A program made the position numbers and the translations under genes. Shown here piece by piece: positions 7,076 through 14,701 of a stretch of DNA of 23,929 nucleotides; within the stretch, counting starts at the first letter, position 1; each line of letters opens with the position of its first letter. Source of the stretch: CAZCZR01 sp964503455 (GTDB taxonomy: Bacteria > Bacillota > Clostridia > UBA1381). The stretch spans positions 1 through 23,929 of the forward strand of contig CAZCZR010000018.1 in NCBI GenBank assembly GCA_964503455.1, given 5' to 3'. Under the pieces are notes generated by a model, which saw only the letters and a list, made by a program, of their open reading frames with translations, was not told the origin of the DNA and did no database searches.

Positions 7076-7669
7076 TTATTTAGAATACAATTCGACAATC
7101 AGGTGTTCAGCGACATCATAATCGATATCGCTTCTTTCTGACAACGAAATGATCTTGCCGGTAAGAGTGTTCTTATCCATGTCTATCCAATGAGGCACAA
7201 CTCTTGTTGAATTTTTTTCAACATTGTCCTTCATCTTATCCGTGTTCTTGAATTTCTCCTTCAACGTAACAACGTCGCCGGGCTTTACAAGATATGAAGG
7301 AATATCCACCTTCTTGCCGTTTACAAGCACATGACCGTGACTTACGATCTGTCTTGCCTCGCGTCTTGTGTTTGCCAGAGCCATCCTGTATATTACATTG
7401 TCGAGTCTTGACTCAAGTATCTGCAGAAGCATTTCGCCTGTGATGCCGTTCTTCTTTGTAGCCATCACATAATACTTATGGAACTGCTTCTCCAGTACGC
7501 CGTATATAAATTTAACCTTCTGCTTTTCATTAAGCTGCAATCCGTATTCCGACTGCTTTCTTCTCGACTCCTTCGGGTTTCTGTTAGAGGTCTTGTCAAT
7601 ACCCATAACAGTAGGCTCGATACCGAGAGTCTTACATCTTTTCAGTACAGGCTGCATATTTCTTGCCAT
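7076..7669 (-). CDS. rpsD: 30S ribosomal protein S4
   Basis: S4 is a primary 16S rRNA binder that starts 30S assembly and often regulates its own operon. The 197-residue product has the N-terminal S4 region (MARNMQPVLKRCKTLG) and the S4 RNA-binding domain at ~88-150, with ESRLDNVIYRMALANTRREARQIVSHGHVLVNG. Only one cysteine (C12) remains in the N-terminal segment, so this is the zinc-free form lacking the CxxC pairs of other S4 proteins. ATG follows AAGGAGG. It sits between rpsK and rpoA, as in many Clostridia; in B. subtilis rpsD is elsewhere. Confidence 0.97.
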   Translation of the reverse strand: MARNMQPVLKRCKTLGIEPTVMGIDKTSNRNPKESRRKQSEYGLQLNEKQKVKFIYGVLEKQFHKYYVMATKKNGITGEMLLQILESRLDNVIYRMALANTRREARQIVSHGHVLVNGKKVDIPSYLVKPGDVVTLKEKFKNTDKMKDNVEKNSTRVVPHWIDMDKNTLTGKIISLSERSDIDYDVAEHLIVELYSK

Positions 7670-7723
7670 GCTCTTTTCCTCCTTACTAATACTGTTTAAC
7701 TGACTTCGATACTTCCGGTCGTA

Positions 7724-8122
7724 TCACACGCGGCGTCTCTTCGGCGGTCTGCAGCCGTTGTGAGGTATCGGTGTAACGTCCTTGATCATGCTTACGTCCA
7801 GACCTGCCGCCTGCAAAGCTCTGATAGCGGCTTCTCTTCCCGCTCCGGGGCCTTTTACGTAAACCTCCACAGTCTTCATGCCATGCTCGATGGCGGTCTT
7901 TGCAGCCGTTTCAGCTGCCGACTGAGCTGCGAACGGAGTACTCTTTCTCGATCCGCGGAATCCCAGACCGCCTGCCGAAGCCCAAGATATAGCATTGCCG
8001 TGTGTATCTGTAATAGTAACAATTGTATTATTAAAGGTTGAACGGATATGAGCCGCGCCTCTTTCGATGTTCTTTCTGTCACGACGTCTTGTTCTTGTCG
8101 TTTTCCTTGCCACTTTAGCCAT
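7724..8122 (-). CDS. rpsK: 30S ribosomal protein S11
   Basis: S11 lies on the 30S platform near the Shine-Dalgarno helix and the E-site mRNA. The 132-residue product has a basic N-terminus (RKTTRTRRRDRKNIE), a central GNAISWASAGGLGFRGSRKS segment and the signature C-terminus DVTPIPHNGCRPPKRRRV. Length is typical. ATG at 8122 is preceded by AAGGAGG at 12 nt, and rpsM ends 21 nt upstream. Confidence 0.98.
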   Translation of the reverse strand: MAKVARKTTRTRRRDRKNIERGAAHIRSTFNNTIVTITDTHGNAISWASAGGLGFRGSRKSTPFAAQSAAETAAKTAIEHGMKTVEVYVKGPGAGREAAIRALQAAGLDVSMIKDVTPIPHNGCRPPKRRRV

Positions 8123-8143
8123 CTTAGTTCAGTCCCTCCTTAA

Positions 8144-8512
8144 TTACTTCTTCTTGTTAGCCATAGTCTTTGCCGGACCCTTTCTGGTTCTGGCATTGTT
8201 CTTGGTATTCTGACCTCTTACAGGAAGACCTTTTCTGTGTCTGATGCCTCTGTAGCAGCCGATCTCCATCAATCTCTTGATGTCAAGAGCAACGCTCCTT
8301 CTGAGGTCGCCTTCAACAGTGTACTGCGCATCTATCGTTTCTCTTAATTTATTAATCTCGCTCTCTGTCAGATCCTTTACTCTTGTGTCGGGATTGATGC
8401 CGTTTTCAGCTAAAATCTTCTGTGAGCTTTTAAGACCTATACCGTAGATATATGTCAGGCCTACTTCAACTCTTTTTTCTCTCGGTAAGTCAACACCTGC
8501 TATTCTAGCCAT
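8144..8512 (-). CDS. rpsM: 30S ribosomal protein S13
   Basis: S13 sits in the 30S head and contacts L5 in intersubunit bridge B1. The real protein starts at MARIAGVDLPREKRVEVGL (ATG 8512); the frame stays open 30 codons further upstream, but that part lies in the hairpin-rich leader and is not protein-like. The 122 residues include the helix-two-turns-helix region (YIYGIG..SSQKILAENGI) and the C-terminal basic tail (RTRKGPAKTMANKKK). A GGAGGT site is 11 nt upstream. It is separated from rpmJ by a 162-bp structured spacer. Confidence 0.97.
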   Translation of the reverse strand: MARIAGVDLPREKRVEVGLTYIYGIGLKSSQKILAENGINPDTRVKDLTESEINKLRETIDAQYTVEGDLRRSVALDIKRLMEIGCYRGIRHRKGLPVRGQNTKNNARTRKGPAKTMANKKK

Positions 8513-8571
8513 TTTTGTTCTACACCTCCAAATGTAAAAATCAAATCTCTGTAACTTCAGCTTATTCAAGA

Positions 8572-8665
8572 CCGGACAAGTCCGGCAGCCGCACTTGAAC
8601 AAAGCTCATCATCCTCCGTCATACGGAGCCTGCGCCCCTCAAAGCGCGAAGCATTTTTCGGGGCG
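8572..8665 (-). promoter_or_regulatory. Three-hairpin leader between rpmJ and rpsM
   Basis: In transcription order: CGCCCC/GGGGCG (8665-8660 with 8638-8633, 21-nt loop), CTCCGT/ACGGAG (8628-8614, triloop), and the near-palindrome CCGGAC-TT-GTCCGG (8585-8572). No U-tract follows any of them. In E. coli, S4 represses the alpha operon by binding an RNA pseudoknot at rpsM. rpsD lies downstream here, so a similar role is a reasonable inference, not shown. Confidence 0.5.
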
Positions 8666-8674
8666 ATAAAGCGA

Positions 8675-8788
8675 TCAGCCCTGCTTCTGCTTATGCTTGG
8701 GGTTCTCGCATATAACCATTATTTTGCCTTTTCTCTTTATGATTTTGCACTTTTCGCAAATCGGTTTAACTGATGGACGTACTTTCAT
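8675..8788 (-). CDS. rpmJ: 50S ribosomal protein L36 (zinc-ribbon form)
   Basis: This 37-residue protein begins MKVRPSVKPICEKCK and ends NPKHKQKQG. The zinc ligands are C11, C14, C27 and H32, so it is the zinc-dependent L36 form. L36 stabilises 23S rRNA in the large subunit. ATG at 8788 follows AGGAGGT at 7 nt. It sits 12 nt after infA, the usual Bacillota order infA-rpmJ-rpsM. Confidence 0.97.
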   Translation of the reverse strand: MKVRPSVKPICEKCKIIKRKGKIMVICENPKHKQKQG

Positions 8789-8800
8789 CTTGCTAACCTC

Positions 8801-9019
8801 CTACTTACTTCTCCATGTGATCCTGCCCCTTGAAAGATCATAAGGGCTCATTTCCAAGGTCACCTTATCCCCCGGCAGTATCTTAATGAAGTTCATTCTT
8901 AATTTGCCTGAAATGTGTGCCAATACCTGATGACCGTTTTCAAGCTCTACCTTAAACATCGCATTGGGCAGAGTTTCAACAACCTTGCCTTCCAGCTCCA
9001 AAACATCTTCCTTTGCCAA
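8801..9019 (-). CDS. infA: Translation initiation factor IF-1 (TTG start)
   Basis: IF-1 occupies the ribosomal A site during initiation and aids IF-2 and IF-3. The 72-residue OB-fold protein reads MAKEDVLELEGKVVETLPN and ends LSRGRITWRSK, as in the family. The codon giving the canonical first Met is TTG (9019-9017), placed 7 nt after AGGAGG; no in-frame ATG lies between that site and the conserved MAKED start. The start is therefore a rare TTG codon. It follows the KOW-protein gene by 11 nt and precedes rpmJ. Confidence 0.96.
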   Translation of the reverse strand: MAKEDVLELEGKVVETLPNAMFKVELENGHQVLAHISGKLRMNFIKILPGDKVTLEMSPYDLSRGRITWRSK

Positions 9020-9030
9020 AGTAATGCCTC

Positions 9031-9303
9031 CTAATCCGCTATCCTTTTCCGATATTCCGCCAAAGCCCTGCGCACCTCGTAATTTTCGGGCGTTACGCCC
9101 GCGGCAAGCTTTTTCGCTATATTCTCGTCGGTATATCCCGACACCTGAAGGTGCATATGCTTCTTTTTTTTCGGTTTATCCGTTTTTTTAAGCCTTCCGT
9201 CGGCCACAAAGCAGTATCCGCTTTCCGAAGCAAGCACTATATAGTCCGTGCCCTTGTCATGCCCCGCTTTTGACCTCGCGACGGCTCCCGCAAAAAACTC
9301 CAT
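9031..9303 (-). CDS. KOW-domain RNA-binding protein between map and infA
   Basis: This 90-residue basic protein has a KOW/L14e-like N-terminus (GAVARSKAGHDKGTDYIVLA, then a GYCFVADGRLKK turn at ~29-39), a lysine-rich stretch (TDKPKKKKH) and an alpha-helical C-terminus. Small KOW proteins occupy the same map-infA slot in many Bacillota (B. subtilis ybzG is of this type). The likely role is RNA or ribosome binding; the exact function is not established. ATG at 9303 follows a GAGGTGAGGG site, 9 nt after the map stop. Confidence 0.85.
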   Translation of the reverse strand: MEFFAGAVARSKAGHDKGTDYIVLASESGYCFVADGRLKKTDKPKKKKHMHLQVSGYTDENIAKKLAAGVTPENYEVRRALAEYRKRIAD

Positions 9304-9312
9304 GCCCTCACC

Positions 9313-10059
9313 TCACAGCGTCAGTATTTCATAGCCGTCGTTGGTGATAAGCACCGTATTCTCATAGTGCGCGGATAAGGTTCCGTCGGCGGTAACTACC
9401 GTCCAGTCGTCATCAAGCACTTCGACCTCATAGTCACCTTCGCATACCATAGGCTCAATAGCAAGCGTCATTCCCCTTGCCAGCTTCACGCCTCTGCCCG
9501 GTCTGCCGAAGTTCGGCACTTCGGGTTCCTCATGAAGCTTAGTGCCTATGCCGTGTCCTACCAGATCCCTTACGACCGAGTATCCGTGATCCTCGACATA
9601 AGTTTGGATTGCCGATGAAACGTCGCCTAATTTGGCACCATGCTTAAGATGTTTGATTCCTTCAAAAAAGCTTTCCTTTGTAACGTCGATAAGTCTTTGC
9701 GCCTGAGGCGTTATCTTCCCGACAGCGAAGGTTCTTGCAGCGTCTCCGTTATAGCCGTCTTTCTCGGCTCCCATGTCGATGCTGATGATGTCGCCCTCTT
9801 TCAGGATAACGTGCTTGGACGGTATTCCGTGCACTACCTCATCGTTCAGCGATGTGCATATGCTTGCCGGATATCCGTTATAATGAAGGAAATTAGGCTT
9901 GGCTCCCTGTGAGATTATAAATTCATGCGCGATCTTGTCAAGCGCCTTGGTTGAAATACCCGGCTTTATATGCTTTTCAAGAAGCTTCAGCGCATCGCCC
10001 GTTATCTTGCAGGCAGCCTTCATTTTTTCTATTTCTCTTGAGGATTTTATTGTTATCAT
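9313..10059 (-). CDS. map: Methionine aminopeptidase, type I
   Basis: Map removes the initiator Met from nascent proteins. The 248-residue pita-bread-fold enzyme shows all five metal ligands: D95, D106, H169, E202 and E233, in the contexts SIDMG, NGDAAR, VGHGIG, AIEPM and YENT. H77 of the EVVHGIP motif is the other catalytic His. It has no N-terminal zinc-finger extension, as expected for bacterial type Ia. ATG at 10059 lies 2 nt after the adk stop and uses a GAGGAA site inside the adk end, so the two are translationally coupled. Confidence 0.98.
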   Translation of the reverse strand: MITIKSSREIEKMKAACKITGDALKLLEKHIKPGISTKALDKIAHEFIISQGAKPNFLHYNGYPASICTSLNDEVVHGIPSKHVILKEGDIISIDMGAEKDGYNGDAARTFAVGKITPQAQRLIDVTKESFFEGIKHLKHGAKLGDVSSAIQTYVEDHGYSVVRDLVGHGIGTKLHEEPEVPNFGRPGRGVKLARGMTLAIEPMVCEGDYEVEVLDDDWTVVTADGTLSAHYENTVLITNDGYEILTL

Positions 10060-10061
10060 TA

Positions 10062-10700
10062 TTATTCCTCTATGTCAAGAGCCTTAAATACATTCTTCGT
10101 GGTATCCGCAAGCTCTTCCTCGCCCTTAGCGCATACCAGAAGACCAAGCTCTTTGTAATATTCTTTTATAGGTTCGGTTTCCGTATGATAAACATTCAGA
10201 CGGTTCTTGATGGTTTCGGGATTGTCATCCGCACGGCGTATCAGCGCCGCGCCGCATTTGTCGCATACGCCGTCAGCCTTGGGCTTGTTATATATCAGGC
10301 TGTACGGTGCGCCGCACTTTGAACATTCTCTTCTGTTGGATAATCTTTCCACGATCTTATCATCGTCAACCTCAAGCGAAAGCACCTTGTCGATCTTTAC
10401 TCCCGAATCGGTAAGCGCGTGCGCCTGTGCCACTGTTCTGGGGAAGCCGTCCAGAATAAATCCCTTCTCGACGTCCGGCTGTGAAAGACGCTCTTTCACT
10501 ATGGCAACTATCACATCATCGGGAACAAGCTTTCCGTCATTGATGTATTTCGCAGCAAGCTGACCCACTTCTGTGTTTTCCTTGATCGCTGTTCTTAGCA
10601 TAACACCTGTTGATATTGTGTCGATGCCGAGCTTTTTTGCCAGGATCTCTCCCTGGGTGCCTTTTCCGGCTCCCGGAGGTCCGAATAATACCAATTTCAT
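10062..10700 (-). CDS. adk: Adenylate kinase, zinc-LID type
   Basis: Adk interconverts ATP + AMP and 2 ADP. The 212-residue enzyme starts at MKLVLFGPPGAGKGT (P-loop 7-15) and has the AMP-binding region (TGVMLR), DGFPRT (84-89) and a LID with four cysteines C126, C129, C146 and C149 that should bind zinc, as in Gram-positive adenylate kinases. The frame is open 25 codons upstream, but that part covers the strong hairpin after secY, so ATG at 10700 is chosen. Its ribosome site (GAAAGG, 12+ nt away) is weaker than its neighbours'. Confidence 0.97.
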   Translation of the reverse strand: MKLVLFGPPGAGKGTQGEILAKKLGIDTISTGVMLRTAIKENTEVGQLAAKYINDGKLVPDDVIVAIVKERLSQPDVEKGFILDGFPRTVAQAHALTDSGVKIDKVLSLEVDDDKIVERLSNRRECSKCGAPYSLIYNKPKADGVCDKCGAALIRRADDNPETIKNRLNVYHTETEPIKEYYKELGLLVCAKGEEELADTTKNVFKALDIEE

Positions 10701-10731
10701 TAAGGTTCGCCGCCTTTCAATTATCCGCATA

Positions 10732-10764
10732 CCTTCCCCGAAAGCCCCTGGCCTTCGGGGAAGG
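10732..10764 (-). promoter_or_regulatory. Strong 11-bp hairpin between secY and adk
   Basis: CCTTCCCCGAA (10764-10754 on minus) pairs perfectly with TTCGGGGAAGG (10742-10732) around an 11-nt loop. It starts 7 nt after the secY stop. No U-tract follows, so full termination is unlikely. It may be an mRNA 3'-end stabiliser, processing site or pause that sets adk/map levels apart from secY. Confidence 0.6.
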
Positions 10765-10771
10765 CACATTA

Positions 10772-12115
10772 TCAACTTAAGAAACCTTTATAATGACGCA
10801 TTGTCATCAGCGACTCGATCTGCGTTACAGTCTCAAGCGCAACGCCTTCCATAATCAGAAGCGATGTACCGCCTATCTGAAGCGAAGGAACGTTGAACAG
10901 CGCGCCCAATACTACCGGCAGGATCGCCACTATACCAAGGAAGATCGCTCCCGCAAGGTTAAGTCTGTTCGAGATCCTGCTTATGAAATCGCTTGTCGGC
11001 TTGCCGGGTCTGATACCCGGAATATATCCGCCGCTCTTCTTCAGGTTATTTGCAAGCTCGATAGTATTGAACTGTATCGAAGCATAGAAATATGTGAAGA
11101 ATATTATCAAAGCGAAGTAAAGCACCGCGTAAATTATATCCGACCATCCCGGACCGTAGCCTGCCGAAAGCATACCTAATATATAGTATCCTACATGACC
11201 GGCCTCGGGCAGATTGCCGCTGCTTAAAAGTCTTACTATCGTAGCGGGGAACGCCATGATACTCGACGCGAAGATTATAGGCATAACGCCGCCCGAAACT
11301 ACCTTGATAGGAATATTCGTACTCTGACCGCCGTACATCTTTCTGCCGACAACTCTCTTTGCGTACTGAACGGGGATTCTTCTCTCCGCCGAGTTGAACA
11401 TTACAACGAACGCCACGGCAAGTATCGCTATCGCCGCTATAAGCACGACAGCCACAAAGCCCTTTACGTTAAAGCCGCCCGCCAGGAACTGCTGATACAG
11501 CGACATCATTCCGCTCGGTATTCTTGAAATGATACCCGCGAAGATAATCATTGATATACCGTTTCCGAGTCCCTTTTCGGTGATCTTCTCACCCAGCCAT
11601 ATAATGAACGCCGTACCTGCCGTAAAGGTAAGCACTATCGTGAAAAAGCCGAGTGCGTCTGTTCTTGCTATTGTTGTCATGCCGTTCTTAACGCCCATGT
11701 TATAGAGCGTTACATAAAGGCCGGCGCCCTGTACAAGCGCAAGTCCGATACCGACATAACGCGTGATCTTATTGATCTTCTTTCTTCCCTCAACGCCTTC
11801 TTTGGTCATCTTCTCAAGAGCGGGTATAGCCACGCCGAGAAGCTGTATTATAATCGATGCGTTGATGTATGGAGATACGCCCAGCGCCATAACTGTGGCA
11901 TTTGAGAACGCTCCGCCCGTAAATACATCAAACAGGCTGAACAAGTCCATGATTCCGCCGCCTTCGCCGCCGAGGAACGCTTTCATTGCCTCCGCGCTCA
12001 GAAACGGTACGGGAACGTGTGCTCCGAATCTGAAAATTATAAGCATTACCAAGGTGAAGATAATTCTTCTTCTCAAATCAGGTATTCTAAAAGCGCTTTT
12101 TACTGTTTCAAACAC
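10772..12115 (-). CDS. secY: Protein translocase subunit SecY
   Basis: SecY forms the channel of the Sec translocon in the plasma membrane. The 447-residue product begins MFETVKSAFRIPDLRRRIIFTL and has about ten hydrophobic segments. Hallmarks include the plug-region FSLFDVFTGGAFSNATVMALGVSPYI stretch (written in parts: FSLFDVFTGG then NATVMALG), the cytosolic loop AERRIPVQYAKR, and SGGYIPGIRPGKPT in the loop before TM9. The start is GTG at 12115, one base after the rplO stop, with its GAGGT site inside the rplO end, indicating coupling. In the usual spc order it follows rplO. Confidence 0.97.
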   Translation of the reverse strand: MFETVKSAFRIPDLRRRIIFTLVMLIIFRFGAHVPVPFLSAEAMKAFLGGEGGGIMDLFSLFDVFTGGAFSNATVMALGVSPYINASIIIQLLGVAIPALEKMTKEGVEGRKKINKITRYVGIGLALVQGAGLYVTLYNMGVKNGMTTIARTDALGFFTIVLTFTAGTAFIIWLGEKITEKGLGNGISMIIFAGIISRIPSGMMSLYQQFLAGGFNVKGFVAVVLIAAIAILAVAFVVMFNSAERRIPVQYAKRVVGRKMYGGQSTNIPIKVVSGGVMPIIFASSIMAFPATIVRLLSSGNLPEAGHVGYYILGMLSAGYGPGWSDIIYAVLYFALIIFFTYFYASIQFNTIELANNLKKSGGYIPGIRPGKPTSDFISRISNRLNLAGAIFLGIVAILPVVLGALFNVPSLQIGGTSLLIMEGVALETVTQIESLMTMRHYKGFLS

Positions 12116-12116
12116 C

Positions 12117-12557
12117 TTACATCACCTCAGCCTTTCCGCCTGCCTTTTCTATTTTTTCTTTTGCAGATGCCGTATAGCCGGTTACCTTAACATTAAGCTT
12201 CTTTGTAACCTCTCCTCTGCCCAACAGCTTGATGCCGTCAAGGATCTTGCTTACCGCGCCCGACTCCTTAAGCAATTCCTCGGTGACCTCGGTGCCGTCC
12301 TCGAATCTGTTAAGAACTTCAACATTGACCGTAACGTATTTCTTGGCAAATATATTGTTGAAGCCGCGCTTCGGCAAACGTCTGTACAAGGGCATCTGAC
12401 CGCCCTCAAAGCCCGGTCTTACTCCGCCGCCCGAACGGGCATTCTGACCCTTGTGGCCCTTACCGGAAGTTTTGCCTGTGCCTGAGCCTATACCTCTTCC
12501 GACTCTCTTTGCTGCAAAGGTAGAGCCTTCTGCGGGTTTAAGTTCATCTAATCTCAT
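12117..12557 (-). CDS. rplO: 50S ribosomal protein L15
   Basis: L15 is a late-assembly 23S rRNA binder. The 146-residue protein starts MRLDELKPAEGS and has the Gly/Arg-rich RNA-contacting extension (GSGTGKTSGKGHKGQNAR, then GGVRPGFEGGQMPLYRRLPKRGF) followed by a folded C-terminal half. ATG at 12557 follows GAGGAGGT; the longer frame start at 12590 is rejected because it overlaps the rpmD end and lacks conservation. It ends one base before secY. Confidence 0.97.
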   Translation of the reverse strand: MRLDELKPAEGSTFAAKRVGRGIGSGTGKTSGKGHKGQNARSGGGVRPGFEGGQMPLYRRLPKRGFNNIFAKKYVTVNVEVLNRFEDGTEVTEELLKESGAVSKILDGIKLLGRGEVTKKLNVKVTGYTASAKEKIEKAGGKAEVM

Positions 12558-12576
12558 TTGCTGCACCTCCTCGCGA

Positions 12577-12756
12577 TTAGTTTTCCTCAACTGTTACCAG
12601 ATGGGAAACCTTGTTTATCATACCTCTTATCTGAGGCGTGTCATTTTTTACAACTGTGTGTCTGATTCTCTTAAGTCCGAGCGCCTCAACGGTTGCGATC
12701 TGATCTTTCTTGCAGCCTATGGTGCTTTTGACTAATGTAACTTTGATTTCAGCCAT
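12577..12756 (-). CDS. rpmD: 50S ribosomal protein L30
   Basis: This 59-residue protein reads MAEIKVTLVKSTIGCKKDQI, then TVEALGLKRIRHTVV and RGMINKVSHLV, the standard short bacterial L30 fold. ATG at 12756 follows AAGGAGG, 14 nt after the rpsE stop, and the gene ends 19 nt before rplO. It occupies its usual place between rpsE and rplO. Confidence 0.97.
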   Translation of the reverse strand: MAEIKVTLVKSTIGCKKDQIATVEALGLKRIRHTVVKNDTPQIRGMINKVSHLVTVEEN

Positions 12757-12770
12757 TGTCGTGTGCCTCC

Positions 12771-13274
12771 TTAACCTCTGATCTCTTCAACGGTCTTGCC
12801 TCTGAGCTTAGCGACCTCCTCGATCTCTCTGAGCTGAGCCAATCCCTGAACGGTAGCACTTACAACGTTGATCTTGTTGTTTGAGCGTAAGCACTTAGTT
12901 CTGATATCCTTGATGCCCGCAAGCTCAATAACGGCACGCGCCGCGCCGCCCGCGATAACACCGGTACCTTCCTTGGCGGGCTTAAGCAATACCTTGCCCG
13001 CGCCGTGGATACCGATGACCTCGTGAGGTATCGTGGTACCGACGATAGGAACGGTGATCATATTTTTCTTTGCATCCTCCAGACCCTTTCTTATAGCGTC
13101 CGGTATTTCAGCAGCCTTGCCCAATCCGTAGCCGACATGACCGTTCTTGTCGCCGACAACGACAAGCGCGCTGAATCTCATTGTACGGCCGCCCTTAACT
13201 GTCTTGGCAACACGGTTGAGAGCTACTACTTTTTCTTCTATTTCAAGTACTGATGCGTCTATTCTTTCAGCCAC
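12771..13274 (-). CDS. rpsE: 30S ribosomal protein S5 (GTG start)
   Basis: S5 acts in translational accuracy and mRNA helicase activity at the 30S entry channel. The 167-residue protein has the S5 dsRBD-like N-terminal domain (KGGRTMRFSALVVVGD, GHVGYGLGKAAEIPDAIRKG) and the C-terminal domain with the GGAARAVIELAGI stretch. The start is GTG at 13274, 8 nt after AAGGAGG; the sequence MAERIDAS fits family N-termini. It lies 18 nt after rplR. Confidence 0.97.
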   Translation of the reverse strand: MAERIDASVLEIEEKVVALNRVAKTVKGGRTMRFSALVVVGDKNGHVGYGLGKAAEIPDAIRKGLEDAKKNMITVPIVGTTIPHEVIGIHGAGKVLLKPAKEGTGVIAGGAARAVIELAGIKDIRTKCLRSNNKINVVSATVQGLAQLREIEEVAKLRGKTVEEIRG

Positions 13275-13292
13275 TTTTTCGTCCTCCTTCTC

Positions 13293-13652
13293 TTAGAATT
13301 CCAAGCCGCCTTCTCTTGCGCCTTCGGCAAGAGCAGCTACTCTGCCGTGATATACATATCCGCCTCTGTCAAAAACGACCGCGCTTACGCCTGCCGCCTT
13401 CGCCTTCTCGGCAACCTTTAATCCGACTGCCTTTGCTGCGTCTGTATTTCCGCCGTAGCCTTCAAATTCCTTATCCATAGTTGAAGCCGATGCTATCGTT
13501 ACTCCCTTAACATCGTCTATCACCTGTGCATATATATGCTTAGAGCTTCTGAACACATTCAGACGAGGTCTCTCCGCCGTTCCGGAGATGTTCTTTCTAA
13601 CTCTTCTGTGACGCTTTATTCTTGCAGCGTTTTTATCTAACTTCTTTATCAT
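13293..13652 (-). CDS. rplR: 50S ribosomal protein L18
   Basis: L18 binds 5S rRNA together with L5 and joins it to the large subunit. The 119-residue protein shows the basic N-terminus KNAARIKRHRRVRKNISG, the RPRLNVFRSSKHIYAQVIDD segment and the C-terminal FDRGGYVYHGRVAALAEGAR signature. Length is typical. ATG at 13652 follows AAGGAGT, 19 nt after the rplF stop. Confidence 0.98.
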   Translation of the reverse strand: MIKKLDKNAARIKRHRRVRKNISGTAERPRLNVFRSSKHIYAQVIDDVKGVTIASASTMDKEFEGYGGNTDAAKAVGLKVAEKAKAAGVSAVVFDRGGYVYHGRVAALAEGAREGGLEF

Positions 13653-13671
13653 TTAAGAACACTCCTTTCTA

Positions 13672-14220
13672 TTATTTCTTCTTAGCGCCTGTTTTGCCTT
13701 CTTTACGTCTGATATGCTCATAAGAGTACTTTATACCCTTGCCCTTATAGGGTTCGGGCTGTCTGTATTCTCTGATCTTAGCAGCCGTTTCGCCTACAGC
13801 CTCTTTGTTCGCGCCCTTAACAATGATCTTGTTAGGCTGCGGAACTTCGATTGTGATGCCTTCAACAGGCGTATACTCAACGGGATGTGAATATCCGAGG
13901 TTGAGTACGAGCTTCTTTCCCTGAAGCTGCGCTCTGTAACCTACACCGTTGACCTCAAGCTCCTTCGAGAAACCGTCCGTCACTCCGATCACCATGTTGT
14001 TTACAAGTGTTCTTGTAAGACCGTGAAGCGATCTGTGAATCTTATCCTCAGAGGGACGTTCAACTGTTATTACGCCGTCTGCGTACTTAACTATCATATC
14101 CTTGTGCAGCTGTCTTGTCAATGTGCCGTTTTTGCCTTTAACGGTTATCACATTGTCGCCGTCGATCTTTACATCAACGCCTGCCGGTACAGCTATCGGC
14201 ATTTTACCAATTCTTGACAT
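13672..14220 (-). CDS. rplF: 50S ribosomal protein L6
   Basis: L6 binds the sarcin-ricin region of 23S rRNA near the factor-binding site. The 182-residue protein starts MSRIGKMPIAVPAGV and has two tandem L6 folds, with the C-terminal signature PEPYKGKGIKYSYEHIRRKEGK. ATG at 14220 follows AGGAGG. The 82-nt gap after rpsH carries a short hairpin (CCCAC 14259-14255 complement with GTGGG, 14275-14271). Confidence 0.98.
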   Translation of the reverse strand: MSRIGKMPIAVPAGVDVKIDGDNVITVKGKNGTLTRQLHKDMIVKYADGVITVERPSEDKIHRSLHGLTRTLVNNMVIGVTDGFSKELEVNGVGYRAQLQGKKLVLNLGYSHPVEYTPVEGITIEVPQPNKIIVKGANKEAVGETAAKIREYRQPEPYKGKGIKYSYEHIRRKEGKTGAKKK

Positions 14221-14302
14221 ATTGGTTTTCCTCCTGACTTAAATTTTCCGCGTACCCACCGCTTTTGGTTGTGGGCGGGTTTTCAGTGCTGATATATAAA
14301 AA

Positions 14303-14701
14303 TTACCAAACGAACGCGAGAACTTCTCCGCCGATTCCCTGCTTTCTTGCTTCCTTATCGGTCATGATTCCCTTTGACGTGGAAACGATCGCGATACCCA
14401 GACCCTTCAAAACTCTGGGAAGCTCGTCAGCGCCGGCATAAATTCTGAGGCCGGGCTTTGATACTCTCTTAAGTCCCGCAATTACCTTTTCCTTCTTGGC
14501 GGTGTACTTGAGAGTAATCCTGATAACGCCCTGCTTGCCGTCCTCGATCACCTGGTAGCCCTTGATATAGCCCTCGTTGAGAAGTATCTCAACGATAGCC
14601 TTCTTCATGTTTGACGCCGGAACGTCTACTGTTTCATGCTTTGCAGAATTTGCATTTCTGATTCTTGTAAGCAAATCTGCGATAGGATCGGTTATCTGCA
14701 T
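14303..14701 (-). CDS. rpsH: 30S ribosomal protein S8
   Basis: S8 binds helix 21 of 16S rRNA and in E. coli represses the spc operon by binding its mRNA. The 132-residue protein starts MQITDPIADLLTRIRNA and ends in the family signature ISTSKGIMTDKEAR..GGEVLAFVW (the Ile-Val-Ser-Thr-Ser form). ATG at 14701 follows a perfect GAGGAGG site. It is separated from rpsN by an unusually long 244-bp hairpin-rich spacer, which is its immediate leader. Confidence 0.98.
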   Translation of the reverse strand: MQITDPIADLLTRIRNANSAKHETVDVPASNMKKAIVEILLNEGYIKGYQVIEDGKQGVIRITLKYTAKKEKVIAGLKRVSKPGLRIYAGADELPRVLKGLGIAIVSTSKGIMTDKEARKQGIGGEVLAFVW

